A stretch of DNA of 40,050 bases. It comes from Pseudoalteromonas rubra. Lineage in GTDB: Bacteria > Pseudomonadota > Gammaproteobacteria > Enterobacterales > Alteromonadaceae. A program made the translations under genes and the position numbers. The stretch lies in the NCBI RefSeq assembly GCF_005887115.1, contig NZ_PNCJ01000018.1:1-40050 (forward strand). Direction: 5' to 3'. Of the stretch, positions 26,084 through 34,645 are shown piece after piece. The notes beneath the pieces were generated by a model. The model worked only from the letters and a program-made list of their open reading frames with translations. It searched no databases and was not told where the DNA came from. The first letter of the stretch is position 1, and the number at the start of each line of letters is the position of its first letter.

Positions 26084-27322
26084 TTACTGTGCCAGCAACG
26101 TTTCGAAGTGTCCGAACAAAATGTCCAGTTCTTCGATGGTGTTGTAGTGCATACACCCAATACGCACCACACCGCCACGCTCCATCACACCCAGCTGCTC
26201 ACATAAGCCCTGCGCGTAGAAGTTACCGTCCCAGACACAAATATGCTGCTTGCCCAAGTACTCGGATACAGTACGCGGTGCAATGCCATCAAAGGTCAAT
26301 GCAAAGGTGGGTGTGCGCTCTGCCAGACGAGTGGTGTCTGAGATACCAAACAAGCGGATCTGCGGGAATGCCTGCAAGCGTGACAAAAAGTGCTCACTCA
26401 ACGCCATTTCATGGGCTTTAGTCTTGGCAAAAGCCACGCCTAAACGCTCACGTCGTGGGGTATCTTCAGGTAGTCCGCTTAATGATGCAATGTAGTCGAT
26501 AGCCGCGACAACCCCAGCCAGACCTTCAAAGCTCTGTGTCCCGGTTTCCCAGCGACCTGGCACAACGTCTTTTGCCGGTTCAACTTTATAAGGTCTAAAG
26601 CCAGCAAGGTGCGCCATTTTACCGTATACCACGCCCACATGAGGACCAAAAAACTTATACACAGAACAAGCCAGGAAATCACAATCCAGCGCCTGCACAT
26701 CAATAAGTTCATGCGGTGCATAATGTACCGCATCGACATACACTAAGGCACCAAATTGGCGCGCCAGTTCAACTATCTGTTTAATGTCGTTAATTGAGCC
26801 TGTCGTATTAGACGCATAGGTCACCGCCACCAGCTTAGTCTTGTTACTAAGCAAACTGCGGAAGTGGTCCATATCCAGCGTGCAATCAGCCTCATTCACC
26901 TTAACCGCATGAACACTGGCGCCTTTGTCTTCAGCGGCCTGACGCCATGATGATACGTTCGAGAAATGATCGGCGTTAGTGACAATCACTTCATCACCCG
27001 GCTGCCAGTCGCGAGAAATTGCACGACTGAAACTAAAGGTCAGGCTGGTCATGTTAGCACCAAACACGATCTGCTCTTTGGCCGGAGCGTTAAGCAGATC
27101 TGCCACAGCCTGGCGGGCACTATTCATCAGCTCAACAGTCTTATCGCTGGAGAAAAATGCCCCACCGAGGTTTGAGTTAAAGTAACCCAGATAAGCAGAC
27201 ATGGCACTCAGGACCGACTGAGGAACTTGTGATCCACCCGGACCATCGAGGAAAATAGGTGAATGACCAGCCACTTGCTGCATTAGCGCAGGAAACTGGC
27301 GACGCACTTGATTCAGGTTCAT
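26084..27322 (-). CDS. Class V aminotransferase, cysteine-desulfurase-like (VC1184 type)
   Basis: A PLP-dependent fold type I enzyme of 412 residues, most like the cysteine-desulfurase-like VC1184 group. FLDGPGGSQVPQSV is near the N-terminus, the PLP contacts TNADHFSN and VDAVHYAPH (Asp197 to the pyridine N) follow, and the internal aldimine Lys is K223 in SVYKFFGPH. The mobile catalytic Cys loop of SufS/CsdA/IscS is not evident, so true desulfurase activity is doubtful. A lyase, epimerase or transaminase role is possible. It lies 9 bp after the 2OG-dioxygenase gene with GAGG in the gap, so the two form an operon. Confidence 0.88.
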   Translation of the reverse strand: MNLNQVRRQFPALMQQVAGHSPIFLDGPGGSQVPQSVLSAMSAYLGYFNSNLGGAFFSSDKTVELMNSARQAVADLLNAPAKEQIVFGANMTSLTFSFSRAISRDWQPGDEVIVTNADHFSNVSSWRQAAEDKGASVHAVKVNEADCTLDMDHFRSLLSNKTKLVAVTYASNTTGSINDIKQIVELARQFGALVYVDAVHYAPHELIDVQALDCDFLACSVYKFFGPHVGVVYGKMAHLAGFRPYKVEPAKDVVPGRWETGTQSFEGLAGVVAAIDYIASLSGLPEDTPRRERLGVAFAKTKAHEMALSEHFLSRLQAFPQIRLFGISDTTRLAERTPTFALTFDGIAPRTVSEYLGKQHICVWDGNFYAQGLCEQLGVMERGGVVRIGCMHYNTIEELDILFGHFETLLAQ

Positions 27323-27331
27323 AGCAGCCTC

Positions 27332-27964
27332 TTACGCGGTAAACACGAAGCAGTCCAGGTATCCTGTCTGCGTTGCATCCAACTTATTCATTGGTGTCGC
27401 GTTGTGCCACACCTCACGGTCATTGACCAAAGCGAACAGGCCATCTTTGATCTCCATCTTGAAGCATGGCTCTGCTTCTTTGTGTTCGTACACCAGCAAC
27501 TCACCGCCAGCGATATTTTCGTGAGAGACGCCACACACACAGACATGGTCAAAGCCATCCTGATGCACGCCTTCCGGTGCTGGCGGCGTATCGCTTTCAA
27601 TGGCCAGCATACGGAACTGGTGTACTTCGATATCACGTTCATCGCTAATACCTGTCATAGCTTTAAACTCATTCAGCAGGTGTTTAAAACCATCACTGTG
27701 GATCAGCTCATCTTCCAGGTTTTCATATACGCGCTCAACATTGCCCTGAAAGGTGTTAATTGAGTCGTCCTGCACAAAGGCTTTGGTCGGCTGCAATGCC
27801 ACCTCGCCATTGGCAAATTTCACGACGGAATAACGGCGTTTACGGAATGCGCCGTCCGCATAAGGGTTGTCTGGCAGCCGGTTAAACGAAGGTTTAACCG
27901 CATCGATCTGTGCTTGTTGAATAAAACGAAGTTGTAGCAAATTCTGGTTGTTTACTGCGGTCAT
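27332..27964 (-). CDS. 2OG-Fe(II) dioxygenase family protein (PF10014-like)
   Basis: The 210-residue product shows the 2-His-1-carboxylate iron site of the family, His134 and Asp136 in PEGVHQDGFDH and His187 in REVWHNATP. The same Pfam group (2OG-Fe_Oxy_2) includes bacterial amino acid hydroxylases such as the L-isoleucine dioxygenase. So hydroxylation of a free amino acid or a related small molecule is a reasonable but unproven guess. I chose the ATG at 27964 (MTAVNNQNLLQLRF); a TTG eight codons upstream also opens the frame. It is the first gene of an operon with the class V aminotransferase. Confidence 0.85.
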   Translation of the reverse strand: MTAVNNQNLLQLRFIQQAQIDAVKPSFNRLPDNPYADGAFRKRRYSVVKFANGEVALQPTKAFVQDDSINTFQGNVERVYENLEDELIHSDGFKHLLNEFKAMTGISDERDIEVHQFRMLAIESDTPPAPEGVHQDGFDHVCVCGVSHENIAGGELLVYEHKEAEPCFKMEIKDGLFALVNDREVWHNATPMNKLDATQTGYLDCFVFTA

Positions 27965-28354
27965 TTTGCTCTCGCCTAGGGATGACAATTTGGCGGAGAT
28001 CTTAATCCATTTTTGAGGAAATTGTGATTTTGAATCTGTTTATTTAGTCGGTTTAAAAGAATAATTAGCCTGTTTTTTGCAATTTTTTAAATCAAAAATA
28101 CAGATATAGCAAGTTCTTTGTTTGTTGAATACAAAAACGCGACCCACACTTCCTCCTGTAACGAATTTAACCGACATACAGGGTAAAGCAACATTGTGTC
28201 TTTTGAACGAGCATCTCTGCCATACTAAGCACAGAGAAAGGACTTTTCGACTCACAATGCGCAAATTTGCTAATGATAGAACTGAGGTTGGATATCAGGT
28301 GCAGTATTTGCTTTTTCGCAGCTACCCCAATCGGCCAACCTTCAGGCTATAAGA
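27965..28354. other. A/T-rich intergenic region without a recognised gene
   Basis: About 390 bp between the dioxygenase start and the lipoprotein stop, both minus strand. Short frames exist on both strands (up to about 76 codons) but have no ribosome-binding site, family motif or codon character that I trust. It presumably holds the promoter of the dioxygenase/aminotransferase operon. I cannot point to a convincing promoter or terminator. Confidence 0.5.
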
Positions 28355-29335
28355 CTACAGCTTATCGTTAATTGCTTCTAATTGTTCACTAAAGCTCAGG
28401 TGGCGTAAATCTCCTAAGCCAGCCTTTTGCGTCAATTGGAAAAGCTGAGTTTCGAGTGCCAATAAGTGCGTTTCGACACGTTTATCTTCTACGGCGGTTT
28501 TTCTCCTCAGATGCTCAGAAAAAAGCTGCTCCAGTCTTTTAATCTGTAACTCAGCCAGGTTCACAGTGTGTTTTATGTCGTCGTAAGCTCTCACATTTTG
28601 ACGAATAACCCCCCGCGCCGACTCTGTCTTGGTTTTGACATCCTGATAAACTGTAGGTAAAACCTCGGCCTTGTCTGAGCTTGCTAATCGTTTCACATCT
28701 TCAAGTACTTTACCCAAAAAGTAGTGCTCAGCAGCATCCTGCTCTAATGCATGAAGCTGAGACTGAAATTCAGGCAAATTCTCTTCAACCTGTGCACGCT
28801 TACCCGCCACCAGCATTCCCTTGAATTCAAGGTGTCGACTTTGCGCACGCTCGTAGCGGCGCGCAAAATGGCGTTGGGTTTCTAACTTATCGAGTACAGC
28901 AAAATGCGAACGGACCGGCTCGAGCACGCTCACGATTGCTTGCTTTGCGCTTTGTGCAGCTGTAAGCAAGCTCACGATTTCCTGACTGTTTGCCATCACC
29001 TCATCAGCTTTTGTATCAGATGAAAAAAGCGAGGCACTTTCGAGAGACTCACCGGGGTTCGCACGCAGCTCAGCAAAATCTTGCCGCAGAGATTGCCACA
29101 GCTTGTTTGCTTTGGATGTACGTTCGCTGTCATACTCAATCAGAAATTCTTGCTCGGCTAAGGCTACTGCCTGCTGAGCTTCCTGATAAGCAGCCTCCGC
29201 TTTACTGTAAGCAGCCTGGATCTGCTCAGGTGTGGCGCTGTCACCGCTAACGATATTACTCACTGAATCGAGCGTTTTACACCCGCCTAACAAGGTTACT
29301 ACCAGTAATAAGGCGATACTGCTTTGTTTGTACAT
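28355..29335 (-). CDS. Coiled-coil lipoprotein, function unknown
   Basis: The 326-residue product starts MYKQSSIALLLVVTLLGGCK, a lipoprotein signal peptide with lipobox L-G-G-C, so Cys19 would be lipidated. Asp is not at +2 (Lys is), which predicts the outer membrane. The rest is almost wholly helical and rich in Ala, Gln, Glu and Leu, with likely coiled coils at about 37-75 and 215-290. I recognise no catalytic motif or named family. I chose the ATG at 29335 because GGAG lies 8 bp upstream and the signal peptide starts there. That ATG shares a base with the stop of the upstream barrel gene (TAATG), so the two are translationally coupled. Confidence 0.82.
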   Translation of the reverse strand: MYKQSSIALLLVVTLLGGCKTLDSVSNIVSGDSATPEQIQAAYSKAEAAYQEAQQAVALAEQEFLIEYDSERTSKANKLWQSLRQDFAELRANPGESLESASLFSSDTKADEVMANSQEIVSLLTAAQSAKQAIVSVLEPVRSHFAVLDKLETQRHFARRYERAQSRHLEFKGMLVAGKRAQVEENLPEFQSQLHALEQDAAEHYFLGKVLEDVKRLASSDKAEVLPTVYQDVKTKTESARGVIRQNVRAYDDIKHTVNLAELQIKRLEQLFSEHLRRKTAVEDKRVETHLLALETQLFQLTQKAGLGDLRHLSFSEQLEAINDKL

Positions 29336-30315
29336 TAATAGCTCCACTGTAATCCAGCTGAAAAAGACACATTAGTATATTCGATATCAGGCACAGTGCG
29401 TCGACTGCCATCTGATTCTGAGATTGCATCACGTTCCTTATAGGACACATCCACCCCCGCCATCACGGCAATGGTTTTAAAGACCTGATAACGAACACCC
29501 GCACGGCCCTGAATGCCCCAACCGTTAAACGTTTCGCTGAGTGTTTTTTCTATGGTGCGGGTATTTTGCACACGAGTATACACTGGGAGCGTAATTTCAG
29601 CATCGGCATACCAGCTGAATTTATTAGCGGTATTCTTCAACTTGCTGTCATACCTGACTCCAACGGCTGCAATAATACTCATTTGATCTTCGGTCGTTGA
29701 CACCACAGTTTGCAAGTTACCTGGCAGGCCTTCTAAATCTCCCGTACCAATGTTGTTTTGCCCGGGTAAATTAAAACGGGCTACCGGGTCATTTTCACCA
29801 CGTGGCGCTGACTGTAAAACCTGATCAAACTGACCTGCACCGGGCTGTGCAAACTGAAAATCCGAGCGAGTGAAGCTAGTTGTAAATACCCGCCCACCCA
29901 TAGTCACTTGTAGTGCCCGCGTCATATTGTAGGCGGCACTCATCGCAATTTCGTTAGACTTAACTTTAAAATCGTTGAGCTGTACGGCGCCAAATTGATG
30001 TATCACTGAGCTGTCGTTGGGGTCCGTAAAATCATGCACATACCAGGTCTCTGTATCCAGGCCTGGGTATATCGTTGCAGCCGTCCCGATATAGACCCCC
30101 CAATCATCGTTGATGCCAGAATATGAAAGTTGCCGGATAGTCGGGTTTCTAACAGTCGCATCCTGAGTAAGACGACCCAACCCGCTCAAATCATTGAGCG
30201 CTTCACTATAATCAATGGATTCAAAGCCAAGCCGGATTTCACTATAAGAGGGGTTAGGTGCAGCGGCAGCTGTGCCTGTTGCTAAACAGCACGCCATGAT
30301 GAACACTTTATTCAT
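29335..30315 (-). CDS. Outer-membrane beta-barrel protein, function unknown
   Basis: The 326-residue product has a signal peptide (MNKVFIMACCLATGTAAAAP, cleavage after about residue 19) and alternating strands typical of a barrel, for example EIRLGFESIDYSEAL, MSIIAAVGVRYDSKL, FSWYADAEITLPVYTRVQ and WGIQGRAGVRYQVFKTIAVM. It ends in NVSFSAGLQWSY, with the terminal aromatic residue used by the BAM complex. The frame is open to 30381; I chose the ATG at 30315 because the signal peptide begins there. It is followed by a coupled lipoprotein gene. Ligand or partner is unknown. Confidence 0.82.
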   Translation of the reverse strand: MNKVFIMACCLATGTAAAAPNPSYSEIRLGFESIDYSEALNDLSGLGRLTQDATVRNPTIRQLSYSGINDDWGVYIGTAATIYPGLDTETWYVHDFTDPNDSSVIHQFGAVQLNDFKVKSNEIAMSAAYNMTRALQVTMGGRVFTTSFTRSDFQFAQPGAGQFDQVLQSAPRGENDPVARFNLPGQNNIGTGDLEGLPGNLQTVVSTTEDQMSIIAAVGVRYDSKLKNTANKFSWYADAEITLPVYTRVQNTRTIEKTLSETFNGWGIQGRAGVRYQVFKTIAVMAGVDVSYKERDAISESDGSRRTVPDIEYTNVSFSAGLQWSY

Positions 30316-30555
30316 AGAGTTAGACCTTGCGCAGAGTGTACGTGAACGCAACACAAGGAGCATGTAACGATCCCTGGTCACAATTTCTTACATCATTGTA
30401 CAATTTTAATCCAGCACACTGGATAGTCAAGGCGCCCTGCCCAATCAATAAAACACCTGCAAGAATTTGAATTATATAAATAAAACTACTTAACACTGAG
30501 ATTAATGAGAGGTTTTTTGATATGCGTCAGTGGCATCAGTGTGACCCATAAACCC

Positions 30556-30583
30556 AAAAAAGCCAGCACTAGGCTGGCTTTTT
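30556..30583 (-). terminator. Rho-independent terminator of acnB
   Basis: AAAAAGCCAGC and GCTGGCTTTTT form an 11-bp stem with a five-base loop, with an A/T run on each side. It lies 15 bp past the acnB stop on the minus strand and probably also insulates the barrel/lipoprotein operon downstream. Confidence 0.88.
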
Positions 30584-30597
30584 CTCATCGATAATCC

Positions 30598-33195
30598 TTA
30601 CACGGCCTGCTGAATAATCACACTGTCCGCCTTTTTGGTGTAATGAGGCATTTTGTGGAAGTTCAGATAGCGATAAGTATCAGCTGCAGTGGCGTTGATC
30701 CGCTCGGCATATTCCTGATACTCCGCGGGGGTCGGTAATTTACCCATAATCGCTGCCACGGCGGCCAGTTCTGCCGACGCCAGATAAACATTGGCACCTG
30801 TCCCTAAGCGGTTGGGGAAATTACGGGTCGACGTGGACACCACAGTAGCTTTGTCTGCCACCCGAGCCTGGTTACCCATACACAAAGAGCACCCCGGCGT
30901 TTCGATACGCGCACCAACACGCCCATAAATCCCATAATAGCCTTCGTCCGTCAGCTGATCCCTGTCCATTTTTGTCGGAGGCGCCACCCATAGTTGAGTG
31001 GGTAATCGGCCACCAAAGTTATCCAGTAACTTACCCGCAGCCCTGAAGTGGCCTATGTTGGTCATACAAGAGCCTATAAAGACTTCGTCGACTTTCTCGC
31101 CAGTGACCTCTGATAGTAAACGTGCATCATCCGGATCATTCGGTGCGCACAAGATAGGCTCTTTAATTTCTGCCAGATCAATCTCAATTGTATGCGCGTA
31201 TTCAGCATCAGCATCCGCCGTCATCAGTTCAGGATTGGCCAGCCACTCTTCCATTTTAGTAATACGGCGCTCTATCGTCCTAACATCGCCATATCCCTCT
31301 GAAATCATCCACTTTAACATGACGATATTGGAGTTCAGATACTCTTCGATGGACTCCTGTGACAACTTCACCGTACAGCCCGCTGCTGAACGTTCAGCCG
31401 ACGCGTCAGATAGTTCAAATGCCTGTTCAACAGTCAGGTGCTCGACCCCTTCTATTTCCAGGATGCGACCTGAAAACTCATTGATTTTACCTTTCTTCTC
31501 AACCGTCAACAGGCCTTGCTGAATGGCATAATAAGGAATCGCATGAACCAAATCACGTAACGTAATGCCAGGCTGCATCTGACCTTTAAAACGAACCAAT
31601 ACTGACTCTGGCATATCCAGTGGCATCACACCGGTTGCTGCGGCAAAGGCCACGGCACCGGACCCAGCCGGAAACGATATACCCAACGGGAAGCGTGTAT
31701 GAGAGTCACCACCTGTGCCTACTGTATCTGGTAACAACATTCGATTGAGCCAGGAGTGAATAACACCGTCACCCGGGCGCAATGACACACCGCCGCGGTT
31801 CATAATAAAATCAGGCAAAGTATGATGCGTATTCACATCGATAGGCTTGGGGTAAGCTGAAGTGTGGCAGAACGACTGCATTGTCAGATCGGCAGAGAAG
31901 CCAAGACAGGCCAAATCTTTCAGTTCGTCCCGAGTCATAGGCCCTGTGGTATCCTGTGAACCGACCGTAGTCATTGTAGGCTCACAATATTGTCCGGGAC
32001 GCACACCAGGCATATTGCAGGCACGACCCACCATTTTCTGAGCTAATGTGAAGCCCTTGCCTGAATCCTGGATTAATTTCGGTTTACAGAATATCTCTTC
32101 CTGCTCCATGCCCAACGACTGACGTGCTTTATCCGTCAAACCACGACCAATGATCAACGGGATTCGGCCTCCGGCACGCACTTCATCCAAAATCACGTCT
32201 GATTTCAGGCTAAATGTGGTGATTACCTCATTGCTGCCGTGGCGCTTCACAACGCCCTCATATGGGTAGATGTCAATCTGATCACCCATATTTAAATCAT
32301 CAACAGGCAATTCAATCGGTAAGGCGCCTGAATCTTCCATAGTATTAAAGAATATAGGTGCAATCTTACCGCCAAGGCAAACACCACCCACTCGCTTGTT
32401 CGGTACAAACGGAATGTCGTCACCCATAAACCACAGTACTGAGTTTGTCGCCGATTTACGTGAAGAACCAGTGCCTACAACGTCACCGACATACGCCAAT
32501 GGTAAGCCCTGTTGTTTCAAGGCTTCCAGCTGGTCCACCGGGCCAACTTCGCCTGGCTTGTCTGGATTAATACCATCACGTTCATTTTTCAACATCGCCA
32601 ATGCATGTAATGGAATATCTGGCCGTGACCAGGCATCGGGTGCCGGTGATAAGTCATCAGTATTTGTCTCGCCGGTGACTTTAAATACTGTCACGGAAAT
32701 TTTTTCTGCAACTGCTGGCTTTTCCAAAAACCACTCAGCGTTTGCCCAGGATTCAATCACTTGCTTGGCAAAGACATTACCTGCTTTCGCTTTTTCTTCA
32801 ACATCATAAAATGCATCAAACATCAGCAAGGTATGAGATAACCCTTTAACCGCAATAGGAGCCAGTTCATCGTCATCCAGAAGATCTATCATAGGCGCAA
32901 TATTGTATCCGCCCAGCATGGTGCCCAACAGTTCGGCTGCATAAGCTTTTGAAATCAATGCCGACTCTGCTTCACCTTTTGTGATAGCGGCCAAAAATCC
33001 CGCTTTTACGTATGCAGCGTCGTCCACCCCAGGTGGTACGCGATTGATGAATAGATCAACGATAAATTCTTCTTCACCTGCCGGTGGTGTTTTCAATAAT
33101 TCGATCAGTTCTGCCGTTTGCTGCGCATCGAGCGGTTTAGGGACGATCCCTTGTGCCGCGCGCTCCTCAACATGTTTACGATATTCTTGAAGCAC
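30598..33195 (-). CDS. acnB: Aconitate hydratase B (bifunctional aconitase / 2-methylisocitrate dehydratase)
   Basis: AcnB is the main TCA-cycle aconitase, converting citrate to isocitrate with a [4Fe-4S] cluster. The 865-residue product equals the E. coli length and starts [20 protein letters not shown] with the N-terminal HEAT-like domain specific to AcnB. The cluster ligands fall at the E. coli numbers: Cys710 in [11 protein letters not shown] and Cys769 and Cys772 in [13 protein letters not shown]. Substrate-site motifs [14 protein letters not shown] and [13 protein letters not shown] are present. In other bacteria the apo form also binds mRNA. It is monocistronic, with a terminator after it. 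Confidence 0.98.
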   Translation of the reverse strand: MLQEYRKHVEERAAQGIVPKPLDAQQTAELIELLKTPPAGEEEFIVDLFINRVPPGVDDAAYVKAGFLAAITKGEAESALISKAYAAELLGTMLGGYNIAPMIDLLDDDELAPIAVKGLSHTLLMFDAFYDVEEKAKAGNVFAKQVIESWANAEWFLEKPAVAEKISVTVFKVTGETNTDDLSPAPDAWSRPDIPLHALAMLKNERDGINPDKPGEVGPVDQLEALKQQGLPLAYVGDVVGTGSSRKSATNSVLWFMGDDIPFVPNKRVGGVCLGGKIAPIFFNTMEDSGALPIELPVDDLNMGDQIDIYPYEGVVKRHGSNEVITTFSLKSDVILDEVRAGGRIPLIIGRGLTDKARQSLGMEQEEIFCKPKLIQDSGKGFTLAQKMVGRACNMPGVRPGQYCEPTMTTVGSQDTTGPMTRDELKDLACLGFSADLTMQSFCHTSAYPKPIDVNTHHTLPDFIMNRGGVSLRPGDGVIHSWLNRMLLPDTVGTGGDSHTRFPLGISFPAGSGAVAFAAATGVMPLDMPESVLVRFKGQMQPGITLRDLVHAIPYYAIQQGLLTVEKKGKINEFSGRILEIEGVEHLTVEQAFELSDASAERSAAGCTVKLSQESIEEYLNSNIVMLKWMISEGYGDVRTIERRITKMEEWLANPELMTADADAEYAHTIEIDLAEIKEPILCAPNDPDDARLLSEVTGEKVDEVFIGSCMTNIGHFRAAGKLLDNFGGRLPTQLWVAPPTKMDRDQLTDEGYYGIYGRVGARIETPGCSLCMGNQARVADKATVVSTSTRNFPNRLGTGANVYLASAELAAVAAIMGKLPTPAEYQEYAERINATAADTYRYLNFHKMPHYTKKADSVIIQQAV

Positions 33196-33440
33196 TGTTT
33201 TGCCCTCTTGGTGACGTGAACGGATAGTTAAATGTAGGTGCCAAACAGCACCAATAATTTTACTTAACCATAAAATATGATGATTGATTATAAGGTCTTA
33301 GAGTATAGATGAAAATCAAACGACCACTTAGTCGCCTTATACTCACTATAAATGCCATGAATGAGTTAAATGAAAAAAAGTTCATTCATGAATAGAAGTA
33401 AGCGCAAATATTAAGTGAAATGGATATAAATCAGACACAA

Positions 33441-33463
33441 AAAAGCCCGGATCTTGCCGGGCT
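33441..33463 (-). terminator. Rho-independent terminator of the OmpA-like gene
   Basis: Read on the minus strand, AGCCCGG pairs with CCGGGCT around a six-base loop and is followed by a T-run. It lies just past the stop of the OmpA-like gene. The remaining 33196-33440 interval is A/T-rich and presumably holds the acnB promoter. Confidence 0.85.
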
Positions 33464-33481
33464 ATCTTTATTCAAACGTGA

Positions 33482-34537
33482 TTAACGTTGAACTTTGACG
33501 CGTTCAATTGATTTCACTTTTGCTTCCACACGGCGGTTTTCAGCATGAGCTTGTGCAGAATCCCCCATGTTTTTCAGGCGCTCTTCACCAAAGCCAACCG
33601 TTGTGATACGCATTTCATCAATGCCTTTCTCTACTAGCTGTTTTGCCACGGCATCCGCACGCTTCTTAGACAACCATTTGTTGTACTCGGCTTTACCTAC
33701 CGCGGATGTATGACCTTCAAGCACCACCGTTGTTTCTGGGTGCTCATTCAGAAAACGCACCACAGCCTGAATGTCGTCCAGATACTGCTGAGACACACTA
33801 GAGTTATTGTTTGGGAAACGCACCAGCAGACTGACCGTCACTTCTTTGTCTTCATACAATGTACAGCCCGTCGCATCGACGGCATCACTCATTGGTGTGT
33901 TAGCACACTGATCATCCATGTCATAAATGCCGTCTTTGTCGCTATCGACAGGTGCCGCAACCACCACCGCAGGCTCGGGCTGCGGAGCAGGAGCTGGCTC
34001 AACTGGCTTACTGTGGCCAGAGCTACCAAAGAAATAATTAATCCCCAGCTTGGCACCAACATCCGTGTAACCGCGATCAATACCCTGATAAATCGCTGTC
34101 TCAAAGTTGGCCGCAAAGTTATCGCTGAAGTGGTGGCGGTATCCTGCCCCCACATTCACAAAGGTATTACTATCAAATACATCTATTGATTTTAGACCCG
34201 CCAGCGCGTAAAACGGACCACCGTTGAAGTGATACAGAGCATCAACGCCGATTCTGTCACCATCGACAGAATCGCTACGGACGCCAGACAGATCAAAATC
34301 CATGTCTGCATATTCAATTCGGCCACTCCAGTACTTACTGAAACGGTAACCCAGCTCAGCCCCCCAGCCTGTAGAGTCATCCACCGTCACACCTGCAGCA
34401 TCTCGGCTATTTTCCCACTCTGCATTATAGTAGTCGCCAAAGACGCCCAAATAAACGCCTTCTTTATGATCATCGGCCTGCGCTCCAGTTGCAATTAAAG
34501 CTGATACAACAACGCTTAGCATTCTTAGTTTCATCAT
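33482..34537 (-). CDS. OmpA family outer-membrane protein
   Basis: The 351-residue product has a signal peptide (MMKLRMLSVVVSALIATGAQ-A), an eight-strand OmpA-like barrel to about residue 180 (KEGVYLGVFGDYYNAEWENS, GWGAELGYRFSKYWSGRIEY), a Pro/Ala-rich linker (about 185-200), a thrombospondin-type-3 calcium motif DSDKDGIYDMDDQCANTP, and a C-terminal OmpA peptidoglycan-binding domain (VVLEGHTSAVGKAEYN, LSKKRADAVAKQLVEKG). It links the outer membrane to the cell wall and may form a small pore. Two adjacent ATG codons follow AGGGAAGG; either could be used. It is monocistronic, with a terminator after it. Confidence 0.92.
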   Translation of the reverse strand: MMKLRMLSVVVSALIATGAQADDHKEGVYLGVFGDYYNAEWENSRDAAGVTVDDSTGWGAELGYRFSKYWSGRIEYADMDFDLSGVRSDSVDGDRIGVDALYHFNGGPFYALAGLKSIDVFDSNTFVNVGAGYRHHFSDNFAANFETAIYQGIDRGYTDVGAKLGINYFFGSSGHSKPVEPAPAPQPEPAVVVAAPVDSDKDGIYDMDDQCANTPMSDAVDATGCTLYEDKEVTVSLLVRFPNNNSSVSQQYLDDIQAVVRFLNEHPETTVVLEGHTSAVGKAEYNKWLSKKRADAVAKQLVEKGIDEMRITTVGFGEERLKNMGDSAQAHAENRRVEAKVKSIERVKVQR

Positions 34538-34645
34538 CCTTCCCTCTGTAAAATAATAGTGCAATCTGACATTTGCAGTAATAATAGTAGATGATGTCTT
34601 AATATTTACTTAACACCAGATAGGAATTTTTTGTTAATTTTACAT

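Noticed and set aside
28040..28352. Two opposed frames of about 74-76 codons in the intergenic region before the lipoprotein gene
   Set aside because: No ribosome-binding site, no recognisable motif, atypical composition, and they overlap each other.
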